Notes under the pieces: model-generated
What the model saw: the letters and a program-made list of their open reading frames with translations, nothing else
What the model was told of the DNA's origin: nothing
Database searches by the model: none
Shown: one piece after another, positions 26,001 through 33,915 of the stretch
Numbering within the stretch: the first letter of the stretch is position 1
Layout: each line of letters opens with the position of its first letter
Translations under genes and position numbers: made by a program
Source of the DNA: Mycobacterium sp. JS623
Lineage (GTDB): Bacteria > Actinomycetota > Actinomycetes > Mycobacteriales > Mycobacteriaceae
Assembly (NCBI RefSeq): GCF_000328565.1
Contig: NC_019966.1
Span: 3,596,001-3,660,000, forward strand
Direction: 5' to 3'
Length of the DNA: 64,000 bases

Positions 26001-26707
26001 GTCGCACCACCTGCGGCCAGCACGGTGCTCACCATCGCGTCGACGGTGCCGAGTAGGTCAAGCATCGCGGCGTCGGCCGTCCGCAGCGACGCACAGAACA
26101 CGGGTAGGGGTCGACCGCCGGCATGCTCGATGGCTTGGCACAACGCCTCGATATAGCCGGTATTGCCCGCCAGATGCTGGGCGCGGTAGTAGAGCACCGC
26201 GATGATCGGGCCGTTCGTGTCGCGGGTTGCACGGTCAAGGATGCCCCAGCTCGGGGTGGTTTCCGGAGGCGCGAACCCGAAGCCCGTCATCAGCAAGGTG
26301 TCGCATAGAAACGCGTACAACTGGCGCAGGTTCGACACTCCACCTTGGGCGAGATAGATGTGGGATTGCAGCGCGACGCCCGCTGGCGTCGTGGAATGGC
26401 CCATCAGATCGGCATCCGGCGATTGCTCACCGCTGACGACGACGGTCGGCACGGTGCTTGCCACCGCGGCGTCGATGCCGTCCTGCCAGGCGCGGTATCC
26501 GCCGAGGATGCGTACGACGGCGATGTCGGCACCGTCGAGCAGCTCTTCGAGTTCGCCGTCAACCAGCCTCGACGGGTTGGCCCACCGGTAGTTCGCGCCG
26601 CTCGCGCGGGCGCTGATCAGGTCGGAGTCCGACGTCGACAGCAGGAGGATAGTGGGTTTTGGGTGGGACGCCGGAAGAGTGTCGAGCACCCACCATTCGT
26701 ACCGCAC
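23093..26707 (-). CDS. cobN: Aerobic cobaltochelatase subunit CobN
   Basis: 1,204 residues, the normal size of CobN. Family landmarks include [21 protein letters not shown] (substrate/metal site region), [19 protein letters not shown] and the C-terminal [16 protein letters not shown]. With CobS and CobT, which are not in this window, it inserts Co2+ into hydrogenobyrinate a,c-diamide using ATP. The GTG at 26707 gives the longest form; a GTG 18 bases downstream (VLDTLPAS) is about equally good. A CCCGCATGCGGG palindrome lies just before the start. Upstream is a 34-codon membrane ORF that probably shares the transcript. Confidence 0.96.
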   Translation of the reverse strand: [1204 protein letters not shown]

Positions 26708-26734
26708 CGCCCCCGCATGCGGGCGGTCGGTAGC

Positions 26735-26839
26735 TCAGCTGTCGTTGCCCCAGCGGCCGTGCCATGTCTGCGGGTATGGCAAGCCGAGGCCGGCGATGAG
26801 GACCAGCAGGAGTACGCCGAATGCGATTAGTGCGAACAT
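26735..26839 (-). CDS. 34-residue single-span membrane protein upstream of cobN
   Basis: A small ORF with an ideal ribosome-binding site (GGAAGGA, six bases before ATG). It encodes a short N-terminus, one hydrophobic helix (FALIAFGVLLLVLIAGLGL, residues 2-20) and a polar tail (PYPQTWHGRWGNDS). It ends 27 bases before cobN on the same strand, separated only by the CCCGCATGCGGG palindrome. Its composition and SD support a real protein. Cobalt transport accessory or leader function is a guess from position; I know of no named family. Confidence 0.6.
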   Translation of the reverse strand: MFALIAFGVLLLVLIAGLGLPYPQTWHGRWGNDS

Positions 26840-26863
26840 CGTCGTTCCTTCCGTGACATTCGG

Positions 26864-26885
26864 TTACTACACACGCGTGCAGTAA
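26864..26885. promoter_or_regulatory. 22-base dyad upstream of the small ORF/cobN
   Basis: Left arm TTACTACACAC and right arm GCGTGCAGTAA are complementary at nine of eleven positions. It lies 11 bases upstream of the SD of the small membrane ORF, and cobN follows. It looks like a TetR- or MarR-size operator. No cobalamin-riboswitch B12 box was recognisable in the 160 bases upstream of this ORF. Confidence 0.5.
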
Positions 26886-27036
26886 TCCGGAAACTTACGG
26901 GCCTACCAGCCGGTAACGAACGATGTGTGTGCCATGGATCACCAGGGTCGACGGTGTGGCGGTGGTCACATCCGGCTTCGAATCGCGGCCATTTTAACCG
27001 TGTTCGATGGCGCGCCGCCGGCGCACGATTCGGCGC

Positions 27037-27957
27037 ATGGCTGAACTCCTCAACGTGGTGAAACTCGGGGCCAACATCGGTGCCCGCATTGACGGTGTCC
27101 GACTGGCGGGCGATCTGGACTCCCAGACCGTCGCAGCGATCAACGATGCGCTGCTGAAGCACAAGGTGATCTTCTTCCGCGACCAGCGCGACTTGGATGA
27201 CGACGGCCAGCTTGCGTTTGCCAACAAGTTGGGCACACCCACCACCGCGCATCCGACACTCTCGGAGGGCGAAACGGTGCTGCCGATCGACTCGCGCTAC
27301 GACAAGGCCAACAGCTGGCACACTGATGTCACGTTCGTCGACCGAATTCCGAAAGCGTCTCTGCTGCGGGCAGTTTCACTGCCGAGTTATGGCGGGACCA
27401 CGACGTGGGCGTCCACCGAGGCGGCGTATGACCAGTTGCCCGCACCGCTGCGCGTGCTCACTGAAAACCTATGGGCAGTGCACACCAATCAGTACGACTA
27501 TGTCCGCGAATACGCCGACCGGCACGACGCGCTGACGGACACGGTGCGCGAGTACCGGGAGGAGTTCGTGCGCGAGTACTACGAAACCGAACATCCGGTA
27601 GTGCGAATACATCCCGAAACCGGCAACCGGGTCCTGCTGCTCGGCCACTTCATCAAACAATTCGTCGGCCTCGGGTCCGGTGAGTCGGCGACGTTGTTCA
27701 ATCTACTGCAGGCACGAGTTACCAAGCTGGAGAACACGATTCGGTGGAACTGGCTTCCAGGCGATCTGGCCATCTGGGACAATCGTGCCACCCAGCATTA
27801 TGCCGTTGCGGACTACGACGACCAGTACCGGCGGCTCAGCCGCGTCACGCTGGCCGGGGACATCCCGGTGGATATCCACGGCCGGCGCAGTCGCGCCATT
27901 GTCGGTGACGCCTCGCAGTATTCGGAAGTGGTCAGTCCCATCGCGCTGGCCAGCTGA
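27037..27957 (+). CDS. TauD/TfdA-family Fe(II)/2-oxoglutarate dioxygenase (alkyl sulfatase-like)
   Basis: 306 residues with the facial triad: HTD in NSWHTDVTF (His95, Asp97) and the distal His in [10 protein letters not shown], followed by the 2-oxoglutarate Arg in YRRLSRVTL. Much of the sequence ([45 protein letters not shown]) resembles mycobacterial Rv3406, an alkyl-sulfate-cleaving dioxygenase, so release of sulfate from sulfate esters or of sulfite from sulfonates is likely. The ATG at 27037 fits the family N-terminus; an ATG 30 bases upstream adds only basic residues. It is divergent from the cobN unit. Confidence 0.9.
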   Translation: MAELLNVVKLGANIGARIDGVRLAGDLDSQTVAAINDALLKHKVIFFRDQRDLDDDGQLAFANKLGTPTTAHPTLSEGETVLPIDSRYDKANSWHTDVTFVDRIPKASLLRAVSLPSYGGTTTWASTEAAYDQLPAPLRVLTENLWAVHTNQYDYVREYADRHDALTDTVREYREEFVREYYETEHPVVRIHPETGNRVLLLGHFIKQFVGLGSGESATLFNLLQARVTKLENTIRWNWLPGDLAIWDNRATQHYAVADYDDQYRRLSRVTLAGDIPVDIHGRRSRAIVGDASQYSEVVSPIALAS

Positions 27958-27958
27958 C

Positions 27959-28264
27959 CTACAGCCGATCCATTTCGCGCGACAGCAGCGCCGTCTCGAG
28001 CCACACGTGCCGCTTTGGGTAAACCGGCTTCGGCGGCCTGGCTGCACTCGCGAACCAGCTGCCGACGGCGGAAGCCAAGGCGCGCGCGGATTCGGTGAAC
28101 CCACGGGTCTTCGCCGGCGGTGGTGCCACTGCCGCAGCGGTGCTGAAGAGCACCTGCTGTTCGGTGATCAGCGTGTGTGCCCCGGTCGAGGTCTGCGGCG
28201 AGGCGACCAAGGTCTCGCGGCTCTCATCGAGCTGGGGCTGATATGTCGGTGCGATGTCAGTCAT
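27959..28264 (-). CDS. Small protein of unknown function, paralogue A (LITEQQVLF family)
   Basis: 101 residues. Recognisable only by comparison with the gene at 28.5-28.8 kb: both have an acidic/polar N-terminus, then LITEQQVLF followed by (S/A)TAAAV, a Pro/Arg linker, a short hydrophobic helix and a C-terminal basic motif (PKRHVWLE...SREMDRL). No signal peptide or cysteine is present. The ATG is preceded by ACACAGGG, as in the paralogue. I do not know the function. Expression as an isolated gene from a conserved upstream element is likely. It ends one base from the convergent TauD-type gene. Confidence 0.65.
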   Translation of the reverse strand: MTDIAPTYQPQLDESRETLVASPQTSTGAHTLITEQQVLFSTAAAVAPPPAKTRGFTESARALASAVGSWFASAARPPKPVYPKRHVWLETALLSREMDRL

Positions 28265-28349
28265 TTCGGTTGCTCCCACCCTGTGTTTTCTGATGCCCGG
28301 CTGAGCCGGAAACCTCATGGATGAAAAATTAACGCTGGCGGCGGCAGGT

Positions 28350-28376
28350 CTCACGAGTAGACGAGTACCTGATTAT
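28350..28376 (-). promoter_or_regulatory. Conserved upstream motif, copy A (promoter or operator)
   Basis: On the plus strand this reads CTCACGAGTA-N6-TACCTG-N-TTAT and is shared with copy B (28930-28956) at 22 of 27 positions with identical spacing. It lies 86 bases upstream of paralogue A. It does not match the usual SigA, SigF or DosR elements, so the binding factor is unknown. Confidence 0.55.
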
Positions 28377-28540
28377 TTGGCTAATTCGCGATCTCATACC
28401 TAGCGGCCCAACCGAGTTCATGTGCCACGGCTAAGCATCGGCGTTGACGTGGGTGTAAAGCGAAACCCCGCCGAGAGGCCCAGGCGCCGCGCTGTGACTA
28501 CGTCTGTGTCAGCAACCCTCGACGGGTTTCCCGCCATCGG

Positions 28541-28843
28541 TCAGAGCCTCAGCATCTCCCGCGCCATGCAGGAGTCCTCGAGAAAAAAGTTGCGCGACGG
28601 ATAGTGGCGCCGCTTCGGTTGCCTTTCGCCGCTGGACTTCACGGACGCCGCCGTCATGAAAGCCCGCAACGCCTGGGCCCAGCGTGGACGGGTCCGCGCC
28701 GGCTGCAATGGCACAGCGGCTGCGGTGGCGAACAGCACCTGCTGCTCGGTGATCAGGACCGGCGTGCGCGACGGTGCCTTCACGGCTGGGGGCCGTTGGG
28801 CATCGTCCGGTGGTGCGCCGAAAGGTGCGAGCACTTCAGTCAT
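28541..28843 (-). CDS. Small protein of unknown function, paralogue B (LITEQQVLF family)
   Basis: 100 residues with the same layout as paralogue A: LITEQQVLFATAAAV at about 30-44, then a Pro/Arg-rich stretch and a helix (WAQALRAFMTAA). The C-terminus (PKRRHYPSRNFFLEDSCMAREMLRL region) again ends R-E-M-x-R-L. The strict conservation of the first block and the REM.RL end, against a variable middle, suggests a binding partner or ligand at both ends. No homologue of known function comes to mind. The gene is alone on its strand between paralogue A and the divergent cobG. Confidence 0.65.
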   Translation of the reverse strand: MTEVLAPFGAPPDDAQRPPAVKAPSRTPVLITEQQVLFATAAAVPLQPARTRPRWAQALRAFMTAASVKSSGERQPKRRHYPSRNFFLEDSCMAREMLRL

Positions 28844-28929
28844 TTCAATTTCCCCCTGTGTCGGTTGCGCCCGGACCGAGTGGATCCGAATGCTCGATGG
28901 GAGAAATTCTCAGCCGGTCGTTAGCGACC

Positions 28930-28956
28930 CTCACGAGTATCCAACTACCTGTTTAT
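28930..28956 (-). promoter_or_regulatory. Conserved upstream motif, copy B (promoter or operator)
   Basis: Plus-strand CTCACGAGTA-N6-TACCTG-N-TTAT, 87 bases upstream of paralogue B, the same offset (within two bases) as copy A. Conservation of sequence, spacing and offset in otherwise diverged flanks marks it as functional. It lies in the divergent gap with cobG, so it could influence that gene as well. Confidence 0.55.
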
Positions 28957-29084
28957 CGCGTCCACTACCTACTCGTTCCATTCTGGCAAAGCTCTTTGGT
29001 GGCTTTTCTAGGCATGAGAGTCATTGCAGCAATATCGCCCGACGCATTGTCGCCGAGGCCACCAGCGCGCCGTACCGTGATCTG

Positions 29085-30200
29085 ATGGCCAGAATCCGCG
29101 ATCGTGACGCGTGCCCGGGCGCGCTGCAACTGCACCAGGCGGCAGACGGAGCGCTGGCACGGGTGCGGCTACCTGGCGGTGTGATCTCGCCCGGTCAGTT
29201 GGAGGCGCTCGCCCGCGCCGCGGCGGAATTCGGATCACCTGCCATGGAACTCACCTCACGCGGCAACATCCAACTGCGGGCGATCACGGACACGACGGCG
29301 GTCGCCGAAATCGCCGCCGCCGCAGGCCTGTTGCCTTCGCAAACGCATGAGCGGGTTCGCAATATCGTCGCCTCCCCTCTGTCCGGTCGTGTCGGAGGCA
29401 GGACTGACATCCGCGGCCTGGTCACCGAACTGGACGAGACAATTCGGTCCGAGCCCGCGCTGGCGGAGCTGCCGGGCCGATTCCTGTTCGGAGTCGACGA
29501 CGGCCGCGCCGACATCTCGGGGCTGGCCGCCGATGCGGGCGCGCATTTCCTCGACGAGACCACCGCCGCGCTGCTGCTGGCCGGCCGCGATACCGGCGTA
29601 CGGCTGGACCGACCCGACGTCGTGCCGGCGCTGATCACCGTGGCGACGCGATTCGCCGCCACCCGCGGAAAGGCTTGGCGGGTAGCCGAACTGACCGATA
29701 CCGCACTGCTGCTGGGGCACTTCACGCCCAGCGCGGAACCCGGTACTACGTGGCCACCGGCGGGAAGGCCGCCCGTTGGCTGGCTGGCGCAGGACGATGG
29801 CCGCGTCGCACTGGGCGCGGCCGTGCCGCTGGGCGTGCTGCAGGCCAGGGTCGCCGAGTTCCTCGCCGCCATCGGTGCGCCGTTGGCAATCACGCCGTGG
29901 CGCTCAGTGCTGGTCTTCGACCTCGATGAAGGTGTCGCGGACACTGCGTTGCGCGTCTTGGCGCCGATGGATCTGGTGTTCGACGAAACCTCCCCATGGC
30001 TGTCGATCAGCGCGTGCACGGGTAGCCCCGGCTGCGAACATTCGGCGGCCGACGTGCGCGCAGACGCCACTGCCGCCCTCGATGCCCCTGCCGACGGCCA
30101 CCGGCACTTTGTCGGCTGTGATCGCGCCTGCGGAAGCCCGCCAGTCGGTCAGATACTGGTCGCCACCGGTGACGGATATCAGCCCCGCACGCGGTCGTAG
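29085..30200 (+). CDS. cobG: Precorrin-3B synthase CobG
   Basis: 371 residues of the nitrite/sulfite-reductase-like CobG family. Ferredoxin-like half-domains begin ADGALARVRLPGG and ELTSRGNIQLRAI. The Fe4S4/sirohaem-type cysteines lie near the C-terminus in SACTGSPGCEHS and FVGCDRACGSPPVG. CobG uses O2 to convert precorrin-3A to precorrin-3B, so the pathway here is the aerobic one. The open frame starts far upstream, inside the small-protein region; the ATG at 29085 fits the family length (M. tuberculosis CobG has about 363 residues). It overlaps the convergent CGNR gene by 22 bases. Confidence 0.93.
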   Translation: MARIRDRDACPGALQLHQAADGALARVRLPGGVISPGQLEALARAAAEFGSPAMELTSRGNIQLRAITDTTAVAEIAAAAGLLPSQTHERVRNIVASPLSGRVGGRTDIRGLVTELDETIRSEPALAELPGRFLFGVDDGRADISGLAADAGAHFLDETTAALLLAGRDTGVRLDRPDVVPALITVATRFAATRGKAWRVAELTDTALLLGHFTPSAEPGTTWPPAGRPPVGWLAQDDGRVALGAAVPLGVLQARVAEFLAAIGAPLAITPWRSVLVFDLDEGVADTALRVLAPMDLVFDETSPWLSISACTGSPGCEHSAADVRADATAALDAPADGHRHFVGCDRACGSPPVGQILVATGDGYQPRTRS

Positions 30201-30766
30201 TGCCGACGAGCGCGGTCGCGGTTACCGCAGTCGGCGGCGCTGCACCATCGCCGGTTCTGCCGGTGGCTGCTGTCCAGAAACAGCCAGCCACAGGCGGCGT
30301 CGTCGCATGCCTTGACGCGGTCGCACCGGATCTCGGTGATAAGGTCGACGGCCGCGACGGCCAGTCGGTCGACCGGGGTGAACACCGACCTCGTCCGGTC
30401 CATCCATGCAACGCGGCCGTCGACGGGACGAAGTTCCCTGTGCTGCACAGCAGTTCGGTACTCTACACCGATTGTCGCCAACGCTGCCGAACCACCGTCG
30501 GTCCACAGCGCATGCAGCGCCTCTCGTAGCCGCTTGGCACGTGCGACTGCACGCTCGGCCGAGTCCTTGTCCGAGCGCGCGGCACGCATGACGTCACTCG
30601 CCTCCGTAGCGGAAACCACTCCGGCATGCCGACACCAGGCCACCACATCGGAGTAGTCGACGAGATTGTCGATGCGGCGTGCGTCGTCGCCTCGCCACGC
30701 GACCGTGTTGACGAGGTCAATCGCCGGGTGTCCCCCGCGCAAATCGAGCCGATCGGCGGTGGTCAT
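30179..30766 (-). CDS. CGNR zinc-finger/ABATE-domain transcriptional regulator
   Basis: 195 residues. The N-terminal ABATE stress-response-type domain includes GGHPAIDLVNTVAW. The C-terminal CGNR zinc finger has CDDAACGWLFLDSSHRQNRRWCSAADCGNRDRARRHYDR-type order with four cysteines and the CGNR tetrad. CGNR proteins are DNA-binding regulators often encoded next to transporters. The gene is divergent from an EamA transporter with only 45 bases between them, and a near-perfect dyad fills the gap, so it most likely controls that transporter and itself. Confidence 0.9.
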   Translation of the reverse strand: MTTADRLDLRGGHPAIDLVNTVAWRGDDARRIDNLVDYSDVVAWCRHAGVVSATEASDVMRAARSDKDSAERAVARAKRLREALHALWTDGGSAALATIGVEYRTAVQHRELRPVDGRVAWMDRTRSVFTPVDRLAVAAVDLITEIRCDRVKACDDAACGWLFLDSSHRQNRRWCSAADCGNRDRARRHYDRVRG

Positions 30767-30775
30767 GCTTTCAAT

Positions 30776-30807
30776 TCTAACAGTACAAACGATGTTTATC
30801 TGTTAGA
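30776..30807. promoter_or_regulatory. Dyad between the CGNR regulator and EamA transporter genes, probable operator
   Basis: TCTAACAG-N16-CTGTTAGA is a perfect 8+8 inverted repeat, and the centre adds AAAC-GAT-GTTT, so the dyad is symmetric almost throughout. It occupies the whole 45-base divergent gap, 9 bases from the CGNR start and 4 from the transporter ATG. A bound regulator would block both promoters. Confidence 0.75.
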
Positions 30808-30811
30808 CATC

Positions 30812-31705
30812 ATGGGAACGCGATTGGCAATGACGACAATCGATCGAACCCATACCGCATCGCTGGGGCTGGTGGCCGGTGCTATGAGCTTGTCGGCATC
30901 TGCGGTGCTTCTCGGGCTCGCGGCCACCACCCCGGCTACTGCATCTGCAGCCCGCTGCCTGTTCGCCCTACCGGTGGTGGCCGCGCTGGCCACCACCGAA
31001 AGAGGACGGCATGGTGCGCTCAGTAGGCGCGCCTGCGTCTGGGCTGGGTTGTGCGGCATGCTCTTTGCGGCCGACATGCTGTGGTGGACTCAGTCGATCC
31101 CCGAGGTCGGCGCCGGCCTTTCGACCGTGTTGGTGAATATTCAGGTCGCGCTGGTGCCACTTCTGGCGTGGCTGATCGATGGCGAACGCGTCGGGGTGCG
31201 ATTCCTCTGGGCGCTGCCGGTCATTCTGATCGGCGTGCTGCTGGCAGGCGGCGTCTTCGAACACGGCGTGATGGGCACCAATCCGACCGCGGGCACAGTA
31301 CATGCGATTGCCGCCGCGCTCTGCTACTCTGGCTTCCTGTTCCTGCTGCGTCGCGGCGGTCAGGGCGGCCAGCCGATGCAGACCTATGCCGTCGTGCTGG
31401 CGTCGGCGGCAGCGGTCGCGATTTCGGTGGGGCTCGTAGGCCACGACCTCGACGTCACTCCCGGGTGGTCCACCGCGGGCTGGCTGACACTGGTCACCAT
31501 CACCGGCCAATTGCTCGGCTGGCTGTTGGTGGCCCTCTACACGCCGAAGCTGCGCAGCGAGGTCAGCTCGGCGCTGCTGATGCTGATGCCGATCGGAGCC
31601 ATCGTCCTCGGTGCGCTGGTGCTCGGGGAGCGGCCCACACTTCTGCAGCTGGCAGGCTGCGTGCTGGTGCTGGTCGCGAGCTACGCCGGAACGGTCCGCC
31701 GCTAG
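30812..31705 (+). CDS. EamA/DMT-superfamily transporter
   Basis: 297 residues with ten predicted membrane helices, arranged as two EamA repeats (about 15-145 and 160-295). Typical motifs are SASAVLLGLAATTPAT in repeat 1, ADMLWWTQSIPEVGAGLSTVL, and the C-terminal LMPIGAIVLGALVLGERPTLLQLAGCVLVL. EamA proteins export metabolites or amino acids. The ATG at 30812 directly follows the CGNR dyad; ATG 30830 is an alternative. It ends nine bases before cobH and is probably cotranscribed with cobH-cobIJ, which suggests control of those genes through the same operator. Confidence 0.9.
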   Translation: MGTRLAMTTIDRTHTASLGLVAGAMSLSASAVLLGLAATTPATASAARCLFALPVVAALATTERGRHGALSRRACVWAGLCGMLFAADMLWWTQSIPEVGAGLSTVLVNIQVALVPLLAWLIDGERVGVRFLWALPVILIGVLLAGGVFEHGVMGTNPTAGTVHAIAAALCYSGFLFLLRRGGQGGQPMQTYAVVLASAAAVAISVGLVGHDLDVTPGWSTAGWLTLVTITGQLLGWLLVALYTPKLRSEVSSALLMLMPIGAIVLGALVLGERPTLLQLAGCVLVLVASYAGTVRR

Positions 31706-31714
31706 TGTGAGCGG

Positions 31715-32341
31715 GTGCTCGACTACATCCGCGACGCCGCCGAAATCTATCGGCAGTCGTTCGCGACGATCCGCGCCGAGGCGGACCTGTCGCGGTTTCC
31801 CGACGACGTTGCGCGCGTGGTGGTGCGGCTGATCCACACCTGCGGGCAGGTCGACGTCGCCGAACACGTCGCGTTCAGCGATGACGTCGTCTCCAAGACC
31901 CATGCCGCGCTGGCCGCGGGCGCACCGATCTTGTGCGATTCGTCGATGGTGGCCGCGGGCATCACGAAATCACGGCTGCCAGCCGACAACGAGGTGGTGT
32001 CGCTGGTGGCCGACGCCCGAGCGCCCGAGCTGGCCGGCCGCACCGGCACCACGCGGTCGGCGGCAGCCGTCGACCTATGGGCCGACCGGCTCGGCGGCGC
32101 GGTAGTGGCCATCGGCAACGCGCCGACCGCGCTGTTCCGCCTGCTCGAACTCGTCGACGACGGCGCGCCCACGCCCGCCGCGGTGTTGGGCGGACCCGTC
32201 GGGTTCGTCGGCTCAGCGCAATCGAAGCAGGAGTTGATCGATCGCCCCCGCGGCATGGCGTATCTGGTGGTCCAGGGCCGCCGAGGTGGCAGCGCGATGG
32301 CCGCCGCCGCCGTCAACGCGATGGCGAGTGAGCGCGAATGA
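31715..32341 (+). CDS. cobH: Precorrin-8X methylmutase CobH
   Basis: 208 residues of the CobH/CbiC family: [20 protein letters not shown] at the N-terminus, the active-site His/Thr region [14 protein letters not shown] [10 protein letters not shown], and DSSMVAAGI and [16 protein letters not shown] further on. It moves the methyl group from C11 to C12 of precorrin-8X, giving hydrogenobyrinate. It starts at GTG. The stop overlaps the cobIJ start by four bases (ATGA). In M. tuberculosis cobG is directly upstream, while here the CGNR/EamA pair intervenes. Confidence 0.95.
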   Translation: MLDYIRDAAEIYRQSFATIRAEADLSRFPDDVARVVVRLIHTCGQVDVAEHVAFSDDVVSKTHAALAAGAPILCDSSMVAAGITKSRLPADNEVVSLVADARAPELAGRTGTTRSAAAVDLWADRLGGAVVAIGNAPTALFRLLELVDDGAPTPAAVLGGPVGFVGSAQSKQELIDRPRGMAYLVVQGRRGGSAMAAAAVNAMASERE

Positions 32342-33879
32342 GCACCCGAAGACGACCGGATCGCAGCGAGGAACGAGCGAGGACCGGAGCGACCGGGAGT
32401 CGAGGAATGAGCCGGGGCACGCTCTGGGGAGTGGGCCTTGGGCCCGGTGACCCCGAGCTCGTGACCGTCAAGGCGGCCAGGGTGATCAGCGAGGCCGACG
32501 TCGTCGCCTACCACAGCGCCCGGCACGGCCGCAGCATCGCCCGCGGTATCGCCGAACCGTACCTTCAGCCCGGGCAGATCGAGGAACACCTCGTCTACCC
32601 CGTCACCACCGAGACCACCGACCACCCCGGGGGCTACGCCGGCGCGATGGAGGACTTCTACCGCGAATCCGCCGACCGGATCGCCGCCCATCTGGAGGCC
32701 GGCCGCAATGTGGCCCTGCTCGCCGAGGGCGATCCGCTGTTCTACAGCTCGTACATGCACATGCACACCCGGCTGACGGAGCGGTTCGACGCCGTGATCG
32801 TTCCTGGCGTGACGTCGGTCAGCGCGGCTTCGGCGGCGACGGGCAGGCCGCTGGTCCAGGGTGACGAGGTGCTGACGATCCTGCCCGGCACGCTGCCGGT
32901 CGATGAACTCAAGCGCAGGCTCGCCGACACCGACGCCGCCGTCGTACTCAAGTTGGGCCGATCGTATCCCGCTGTGCGAGAAGCACTTTCGTCAGCCGGA
33001 CGACTGGACAAGGCGTTCTACGTGGAACGGGCCAGCACGCCGGAGCAGCGCGTGCTGGCGGCCGGTGAGGTTGACGACGACACGGTGCCGTACTTCTCCT
33101 TGGCGATGCTGCCCGGCGCCGCGGCGGCGGATGCACCCACGGGCAGCGTCGCCGTGGTGGGCCTCGGCCCGGGCGACACCGCCTGGATGACGCCGCAGAG
33201 TCGCCGCGAATTGGCCGCAGCCACCGACCTGATCGGTTATGGCCCCTACCTCGACCGGGTCGGCACCCGCGACGGGCAACACCGGCACCCCAGCGACAAC
33301 ACCGACGAGCCCGCGCGCGCCCGGCTGGCCTGCACACTTGCGCAGCAAGGCCACGCGGTCGCGGTGGTGTCCTCCGGCGATCCCGGCGTGTTCGCGATGG
33401 CGACGGCGGTGCTGGAGGAAGCCAAGCAATGGCCCGGGGTGGCCGTGCGGGTGATTCCCGCGATGACGGCCGCACAGGCCGTCGCGAGCCGGGTCGGCGC
33501 CCCGCTGGGCCACGACTATGCGGTCATCTCGCTGTCCGATCGGCTCAAGCCGTGGGAGGTCATCGAGCAGCGGCTGACCGCGGCCGCGCAGGCCGACCTG
33601 GTGCTGGCGATCTACAACCCCGCGTCCAAGACCCGCACGTGGCAGGTCGGGGCGATGCGTGATCTGCTGTTGGCCCATCGCGATTGCAGCACTCCGGTGG
33701 TGATCGGCCGCGACGTGTCGGGACCGCGCGAAGAGGTCAGGGTGGTCAGGCTCGCCGATCTCGACCCCGCCGATGTCGACATGCGCTGCCTGCTGATCAT
33801 CGGGTCGTCGCAGACGCAGTGGTACTCAGACGAAGCCGGGGACAGGGTCTTCACGCCGCGCCGCTACCCCGAGTTCTGA
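32338..33879 (+). CDS. cobIJ: Fused precorrin-2 C20- and precorrin-3B C17-methyltransferase CobIJ
   Basis: 513 residues with two SAM-dependent tetrapyrrole methylase domains. CobI (about 27-250) starts [20 protein letters not shown] and has the [12 protein letters not shown] motif. CobJ (about 260-510) starts [16 protein letters not shown] and has [11 protein letters not shown]. It methylates precorrin-2 at C20 and precorrin-3B at C17 with ring contraction. ATG 32338 overlaps cobH; ATG 32407 ([10 protein letters not shown]) would give the bare enzyme, and the 69 bases between are a low-complexity GCGAGGAACGAGCGAGGACC-type stretch that may not be translated. The CobI-CobJ fusion is normal for mycobacteria. 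Confidence 0.95.
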   Translation: MSTRRRPDRSEERARTGATGSRGMSRGTLWGVGLGPGDPELVTVKAARVISEADVVAYHSARHGRSIARGIAEPYLQPGQIEEHLVYPVTTETTDHPGGYAGAMEDFYRESADRIAAHLEAGRNVALLAEGDPLFYSSYMHMHTRLTERFDAVIVPGVTSVSAASAATGRPLVQGDEVLTILPGTLPVDELKRRLADTDAAVVLKLGRSYPAVREALSSAGRLDKAFYVERASTPEQRVLAAGEVDDDTVPYFSLAMLPGAAAADAPTGSVAVVGLGPGDTAWMTPQSRRELAAATDLIGYGPYLDRVGTRDGQHRHPSDNTDEPARARLACTLAQQGHAVAVVSSGDPGVFAMATAVLEEAKQWPGVAVRVIPAMTAAQAVASRVGAPLGHDYAVISLSDRLKPWEVIEQRLTAAAQADLVLAIYNPASKTRTWQVGAMRDLLLAHRDCSTPVVIGRDVSGPREEVRVVRLADLDPADVDMRCLLIIGSSQTQWYSDEAGDRVFTPRRYPEF

Positions 33880-33915
33880 TATCGCCGAAACTGGCGCAGT
33901 GCTAACGTCCGCCAC

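Noticed and set aside
26840..27036. Cobalamin riboswitch upstream of cobN
   Set aside because: I could not find a B12 box or the expected fold, and the interval is short; only protein-type dyads are visible. A covariance-model scan would settle it.
28656..29084. 143-codon upstream extension of cobG
   Set aside because: It overlaps paralogue B antisense and its upstream motif; CobG family length fits ATG 29085.
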